The notes under the pieces were generated by a model. The model was not told the origin of the DNA, did not search any database, and saw only the letters and a list, made by a program, of their open reading frames with translations. The position numbers were made by a program, and so were the translations under genes. DNA of 64,000 nucleotides. Source: Micromonospora trifolii (lineage in GTDB: Bacteria > Actinomycetota > Actinomycetes > Mycobacteriales > Micromonosporaceae). How positions within the stretch are numbered: position 1 is the stretch's first letter; each line of letters begins with the position of its first letter. The DNA is taken from NCBI RefSeq assembly GCF_022229005.1, contig NZ_JAKKFD010000028.1:1-64000 (forward strand), in the 5' to 3' direction. This document shows positions 60,960 through 64,000 of this stretch, in pieces.

Positions 60960-61393
60960 TGGCTGAGGGTTCCAAGCAGCAGATGCCGGCGCGCCGCAAG
61001 GCACGCAAGCGGGCGCTGGATGTCCTCTACGAGGCCGACCTGCGGGACAAGCCTCCGGTGGAGGTGCTCGCCGGCTACGTGCAGCGGATCGAGCAGCCCC
61101 GACCGGAGCATCTGGGCTACGCGGTGGGCCTGGTCGAGGGGGTTGCCGAGCACCTCAACCGGATCGACGAGCTGATCGCCAGCTACGCCGAGGGTTGGAC
61201 GCTGGAGCGGATGCCGGTCGTCGACCGTAATCTCGCCCGGATCGCCGTCTACGAGTTGCTCTACGTCGACGAGATCGACGACGCGGTGGCGATCAGCGAG
61301 GCGGTGGAGTTGGCCCGGCAGATGTCGACAGACGATTCGCCGCGCTTCCTCAACGGGGTGCTCGGCCGGATCGCCGAGTACGCCACCCGCTGA
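60959..61393 (+). CDS. nusB: Transcription antitermination factor NusB
   Basis: A 144-residue all-helical RNA-binding protein of rRNA antitermination. ARRKARKRALDVLYEADLR at the N-terminus is the family's Arg-rich start, and DAVAISEAVELARQMSTDDSPRFLNGVLG the C-terminal signature (the first half and second half each recognisable). It shares a TGATG junction with efp. A perfect 17-bp hairpin follows. Confidence 0.95.
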   Translation: MAEGSKQQMPARRKARKRALDVLYEADLRDKPPVEVLAGYVQRIEQPRPEHLGYAVGLVEGVAEHLNRIDELIASYAEGWTLERMPVVDRNLARIAVYELLYVDEIDDAVAISEAVELARQMSTDDSPRFLNGVLGRIAEYATR

Positions 61394-61416
61394 GCGTCCG
61401 CACCGAACACCGCAAT

Positions 61417-61454
61417 CCGAAAGGGCCCGTGCCGACTGGCACGGGCCCTTTCGG
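61417..61454. terminator. Strong bidirectional terminator between nusB and bldD
   Basis: CCGAAAGGGCCCGTGCC-gact-GGCACGGGCCCTTTCGG, a perfect 17-bp stem. It ends the efp-nusB unit and, from the other side, bldD. Confidence 0.88.
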
Positions 61455-61521
61455 TGAAGCGGCAGATCAGGTGAAGCGGCAGATCAGGTGAAGCGGCAGA
61501 TCAGGTGAAGCGGCAGATCAG
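61454..61521. repeat. 17-bp tandem repeat, four perfect copies, at the bldD 3' end
   Basis: GTGAAGCGGCAGATCAG is repeated head to tail at 61454, 61471, 61488 and 61505. The copy nearest bldD includes its stop codon (TGA at 61518-61520 on the minus strand); the last copy touches the terminator stem. Confidence 0.95.
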
Positions 61522-62006
61522 GAGGCGAAGAACGCCCGGGGGTCGGCCACCAGCACGCCGTGCTCGGTGAGCCGCTCGATCAGACCCGACGGTGAGGCGT
61601 CGTAGACGATCGCGAGCGCCCGCAGGTCGTCGGCGCGGATGGAGAGCACCCGGCCGTTGTAGTCGCCGCGCTGCTGCTGGATGGCGCGGGCGTAGCGGGC
61701 GACGTAGGCCAGGTCCTCGGAGGCCTCGTCGTAGAGCCGCTCCAGGTCCAGGACAATCTTGCTGGTGGGCTCGTGACGGACGCCACTGCCGTCAGGCAGC
61801 AACTCCGAGACGGGTACGCGGTAGAACTCGGCCAACTCGGCCAGACGGGACACCGTCACGGCCCGGTCGCCACGCTCGTACGAGCCGACCACCACGGCCT
61901 TCCACCGCCCGTTCGACTTCTCCTCCACACCCTGCAGGGAGAGACCCTGCTGCTGGCGGATGGAGCGCAGGCGGGCGCCCAGAGACTTGGCGTATTCAGA
62001 GGGCAT
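61518..62006 (-). CDS. bldD: Developmental master regulator BldD
   Basis: A 162-residue repressor of sporulation and developmental genes. Residues 1-72 form a Cro/XRE helix-turn-helix (LRSIRQQQGLSLQGVEE, GSYERGDRAVTVSRLAELAEFY). The C-terminal domain carries the c-di-GMP signature RGD-X8-RADD at 113-127, matching the RGD-X8-RxxD motif described for Streptomyces BldD. ATG 62006. The gene's 3' end runs into a tandem 17-bp repeat. It diverges from the pyrimidine operon. Confidence 0.95.
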   Translation of the reverse strand: MPSEYAKSLGARLRSIRQQQGLSLQGVEEKSNGRWKAVVVGSYERGDRAVTVSRLAELAEFYRVPVSELLPDGSGVRHEPTSKIVLDLERLYDEASEDLAYVARYARAIQQQRGDYNGRVLSIRADDLRALAIVYDASPSGLIERLTEHGVLVADPRAFFAS

Positions 62007-62262
62007 TCGGACACTCCCAGTGCTGCTCGGGGTTCTCCCGTCGATCGCTACGGAGCGTGACGGTACGGGGAATGCGACACGTGGTCAAGTGGTCGTGCCC
62101 CTACCGTTGCGGAGCGTCCGGGGAGTTTTCCCCTTTTCCGGCGCCTGACCCGGTGGTCAGCGGCCGCCGTCCATCACCCCGGTGACCACTGGTAACGTGG
62201 CGGAAGCCCCGGCCCAGGTCTGCTGAGCGGTCCGGCCGGAGGTGCCCGACATCCTTTAACGA

Positions 62263-62280
62263 CCCGTCCAGTGAGGCGGG
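62263..62280 (+). promoter_or_regulatory. PyrR-binding-loop-like RNA hairpin at the pyrR translation start
   Basis: CCCG-TCCAGTGAGG-CGGG: the loop matches the UCCAGnGAGG binding-loop sequence known from PyrR-regulated leaders. It sits just before the AAGGAGG site (62282-62288) of pyrR, so PyrR-UMP binding would block translation initiation, as shown for PyrR in Mycobacterium smegmatis. No Bacillus-type attenuator is visible. Confidence 0.75.
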
Positions 62281-62294
62281 GAAGGAGGTCCGCC

Positions 62295-62879
62295 GTGGCA
62301 TACCCACCGGCTGCCCGTTCGTCACCACCGCGACAACCCTCGGTGAAGGTGATCCTCGCCAGCGCCGACGTGCAACGCGTGGTCGACCGCATCGCCCACC
62401 AGATCCTGGAGAAGACCCAGGGCGCCGCCAACACGGTGCTGCTCGGGATTCCCACCCGGGGCACCCCCCTCGCCCGGCGGCTCGCCGACCGGATCAGCAC
62501 CTTCGAGGACGTCGCCGTTCCGGTCGGTGTGCTCGACATCACCCTCTACCGCGACGACCTCCGTCGGCACGCCACCCGCGCGGTGGGTCCGACCGAGCTG
62601 CCGCCCGGCGGGATCGACGGCAAACGGGTCATCCTGGTCGACGACGTGCTCTTCTCCGGGCGCACCGTCCGGGCCGCGCTCGACGCGCTCAACGACGTGG
62701 GCCGCCCGGCCTCGGTGCAGCTCGCCGTCCTGGTCGACCGGGGCCACCGCGAGTTGCCGATCCGCGCCGACTACGTCGGCAAGAACATCCCGACCTCGCT
62801 CGCCGAGAGCGTCAAGGTGACGCTCGCCGAGATCGACGGGACGGACGAGGTCAAGCTCTACGGGGGAACCGCCTCATGA
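62295..62879 (+). CDS. pyrR: Bifunctional pyrimidine operon regulator / uracil phosphoribosyltransferase PyrR
   Basis: A 194-residue PRTase-fold RNA-binding regulator. The PRPP loop is VILVDDVLFSGRTVRAA, with the PyrR-typical GIPTRGTPLARRLA and LDITLYRDDL segments. It senses UMP and binds its own leader RNA. GTG 62295 lies 6 nt after AAGGAGG, and a PyrR-loop hairpin is directly upstream. The stop overlaps the pyrB start (ATGA). Confidence 0.95.
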   Translation: MAYPPAARSSPPRQPSVKVILASADVQRVVDRIAHQILEKTQGAANTVLLGIPTRGTPLARRLADRISTFEDVAVPVGVLDITLYRDDLRRHATRAVGPTELPPGGIDGKRVILVDDVLFSGRTVRAALDALNDVGRPASVQLAVLVDRGHRELPIRADYVGKNIPTSLAESVKVTLAEIDGTDEVKLYGGTAS

Positions 62880-63802
62880 TCAAACACTTGCTCTCCGGCG
62901 GGGACCTGGACGCCGACACCGCCACCGAGATCCTGGACACCGCCGCCGAGATGGCCACCGTCGCCGGCCGGGAGATCAAGAAGCTTCCCGCGCTGCGCGG
63001 ACGGACAGTGGTGAACCTCTTCTACGAGGACTCCACGCGTACCCGGATCTCGTTCGAGGCGGCAGCGAAGCGGCTCAGCGCCGACGTGATCAACTTTTCC
63101 GCGAAGGGGTCGAGTGTCACCAAGGGTGAGAGCCTGAAGGACACCGCGCTGACCCTTCAGGCAATGGGCGCGGACGCCGTGGTCATCCGACACCCCGCCT
63201 CCGGAGCGCCGCACCGCCTGGCCAACTGGGTGGACGGTTCGGTGGTCAACGCCGGCGACGGCACCCACGAGCACCCCACCCAGGCGCTGCTGGACGCGTA
63301 CACCATGCGGGCCCGGCTGGGCCGGCTCGCCGGGCTGTCGGTAGCGGTGGTCGGGGACGTGCTGCACTCCCGGGTGGCCCGGTCCAACGTGCTGCTGCTC
63401 TCCACCCTCGGCGCCAAGGTCACCCTGGTCGGCCCGCCGACCCTCATCCCGGTCGACATCGCGGGCGCCCTCGCGCCCGGCACCGACGTCTCCTACGACC
63501 TCGACTCCGTCCTGCCGAACGTCGACGTGGTGATGATGCTGCGTGTGCAGCGGGAGCGGATGAACGACTCCTACTTCCCCTCCGCGCGCGAGTACGCCCG
63601 CCGCTACGGGCTGGACGGCCCGCGGATGCGCCGGCTGCCCGAGCACGCGATCGTCATGCACCCCGGCCCGATGAACCGGGGGATGGAGATCACCCCCGAG
63701 GTCGCCGACTCACCCCGCTCCACCATCGTCGAACAGGTCACCAACGGGGTCTCCGTGCGGATGGCTGTCCTTTACCTGCTGCTCGGAGGGAACAACCGGT
63801 GA
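62876..63802 (+). CDS. pyrB: Aspartate carbamoyltransferase catalytic subunit
   Basis: A 308-residue enzyme joining carbamoyl phosphate and aspartate, the committed pyrimidine step. The carbamoyl-phosphate motif STRTR is at 53-57 (YEDSTRTRISFE), the 80s loop Ser/Lys lies in GSSVTKGESLKDT, and HEHPTQALLDAY gives the HPxQ motif. Start and stop overlap pyrR and pyrC by four bases each. Confidence 0.97.
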   Translation: MIKHLLSGGDLDADTATEILDTAAEMATVAGREIKKLPALRGRTVVNLFYEDSTRTRISFEAAAKRLSADVINFSAKGSSVTKGESLKDTALTLQAMGADAVVIRHPASGAPHRLANWVDGSVVNAGDGTHEHPTQALLDAYTMRARLGRLAGLSVAVVGDVLHSRVARSNVLLLSTLGAKVTLVGPPTLIPVDIAGALAPGTDVSYDLDSVLPNVDVVMMLRVQRERMNDSYFPSAREYARRYGLDGPRMRRLPEHAIVMHPGPMNRGMEITPEVADSPRSTIVEQVTNGVSVRMAVLYLLLGGNNR

Positions 63803-64000
63803 CCGCGTACCTGATCACCAGCGTGAGTGTCGTCGGCGCCGCGCCGACCGACCTGCTGATCCGCGACGGCGTGATCGCCGAGGTCGGTCCCGACCTGACC
63901 GCGCCGGACGCCACAGTCATCGACGGCACCGGCCTGGTCGCCCTGCCCGGCCTCGTCGACCTGCACACCCACCTGCGCGAACCCGGTCGGGAGGACGCCG
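63799..64000 (+). CDS. pyrC: Dihydroorotase (3' truncated by window)
   Basis: The first 67 residues are visible. The small composite beta domain (LIRDGVIAEVG) is followed by LPGLVDLHTHLREPG, whose His56 and His58 are the metal ligands of the dihydroorotase/hydantoinase amidohydrolase family. GTG 63799 overlaps the pyrB stop (GTGA), consistent with the pyrR-pyrB-pyrC operon. The rest lies beyond the window. Confidence 0.92.
   Translation, partial: MTAYLITSVSVVGAAPTDLLIRDGVIAEVGPDLTAPDATVIDGTGLVALPGLVDLHTHLREPGREDA

Noticed and set aside
61454..61521. Short CRISPR-like repeat array
   Set aside because: Four 17-bp copies are directly adjacent with no spacers and no cas genes nearby; it is a simple tandem repeat.
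1..64000. tRNA, rRNA, integrase, transposase or prophage genes
   Set aside because: No T-loop GTTCRA patterns in tRNA context, rRNA signatures, DDE transposase or integrase motifs were seen, including at both edges of the island.

Overview
This 64 kb window is high-GC actinobacterial chromosome. Gene order (ruvC-ruvA-ruvB-yajC-secD-secF-apt-rel; rarA ... alaS-ruvX-mltG-aroE; aroC-aroK ... aroB-aroQ-efp-nusB, bldD, pyrR-pyrB-pyrC), frequent GTG starts, 1 to 8 nt gene overlaps and a BldD regulator all point to Micromonosporaceae, most likely Micromonospora. This placement is inferred from gene content and order, not from a database search.

Layout. 1-3333: a cut-off TetR regulator, then a 3-hydroxybutyrate dehydrogenase / PucR-type regulator pair on the minus strand. 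3334-3915: a non-coding stretch with two long palindromes and a perfect (GGGCGA)15 microsatellite. 3916-13367: Holliday-junction resolution (ruvCAB), the Sec accessory complex (yajC-secD-secF), adenine salvage (apt) and the bifunctional (p)ppGpp enzyme (rel). 13465-17632: two tandem membrane-anchored cyclophilins, a metallo-beta-lactamase-fold hydrolase and hisS. 17704-28825: accessory single genes (acyl-ACP desaturase behind a 29-bp palindrome, hotdog thioesterase/HxlR pair, secreted streptogrisin-like protease, two DUF998 paralogues, aspS, a sugar-nucleotide epimerase-like protein, an ArsR/MFS pair, a GNAT enzyme and a small membrane protein). 28900-38992: rarA, a 1066-residue mostly disordered membrane protein, DUF948 and a small companion, alaS, ruvX, mltG.

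39104-55106 is the most distinctive part. aroE is separated from aroC-aroK-aroB-aroQ by about 14.6 kb holding a secreted small protein, a degenerate aroE 3' fragment, a secreted GH26-type glycoside hydrolase, a secreted delta-60-repeat propeller protein, and a compact polysaccharide locus: hexapeptide acyltransferase, Wzz fused to a tyrosine-kinase-like domain lacking its Walker A motif, Wzy-like polymerase, Wzx-like flippase, sulfotransferase, APH-fold phosphotransferase, split PssD/PssE glycosyltransferase and a GT2 glycosyltransferase. It reads as an acquired exopolysaccharide island, possibly making a sulfated polymer, placed in the shikimate operon.

55201-64000: the rest of the shikimate genes (interrupted by an alpha/beta-hydrolase and a WYL regulator), efp-nusB, the developmental regulator bldD with a four-copy 17-bp tandem repeat at its 3' end, and the start of the pyrimidine operon (pyrR-pyrB-pyrC), preceded by a PyrR binding-loop-like hairpin at the pyrR ribosome-binding site. 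Seven long intergenic inverted repeats are scattered over the window; two share an identical 15-nt loop sequence. I saw no rRNA, tRNA, CRISPR array, transposase, integrase or prophage gene.
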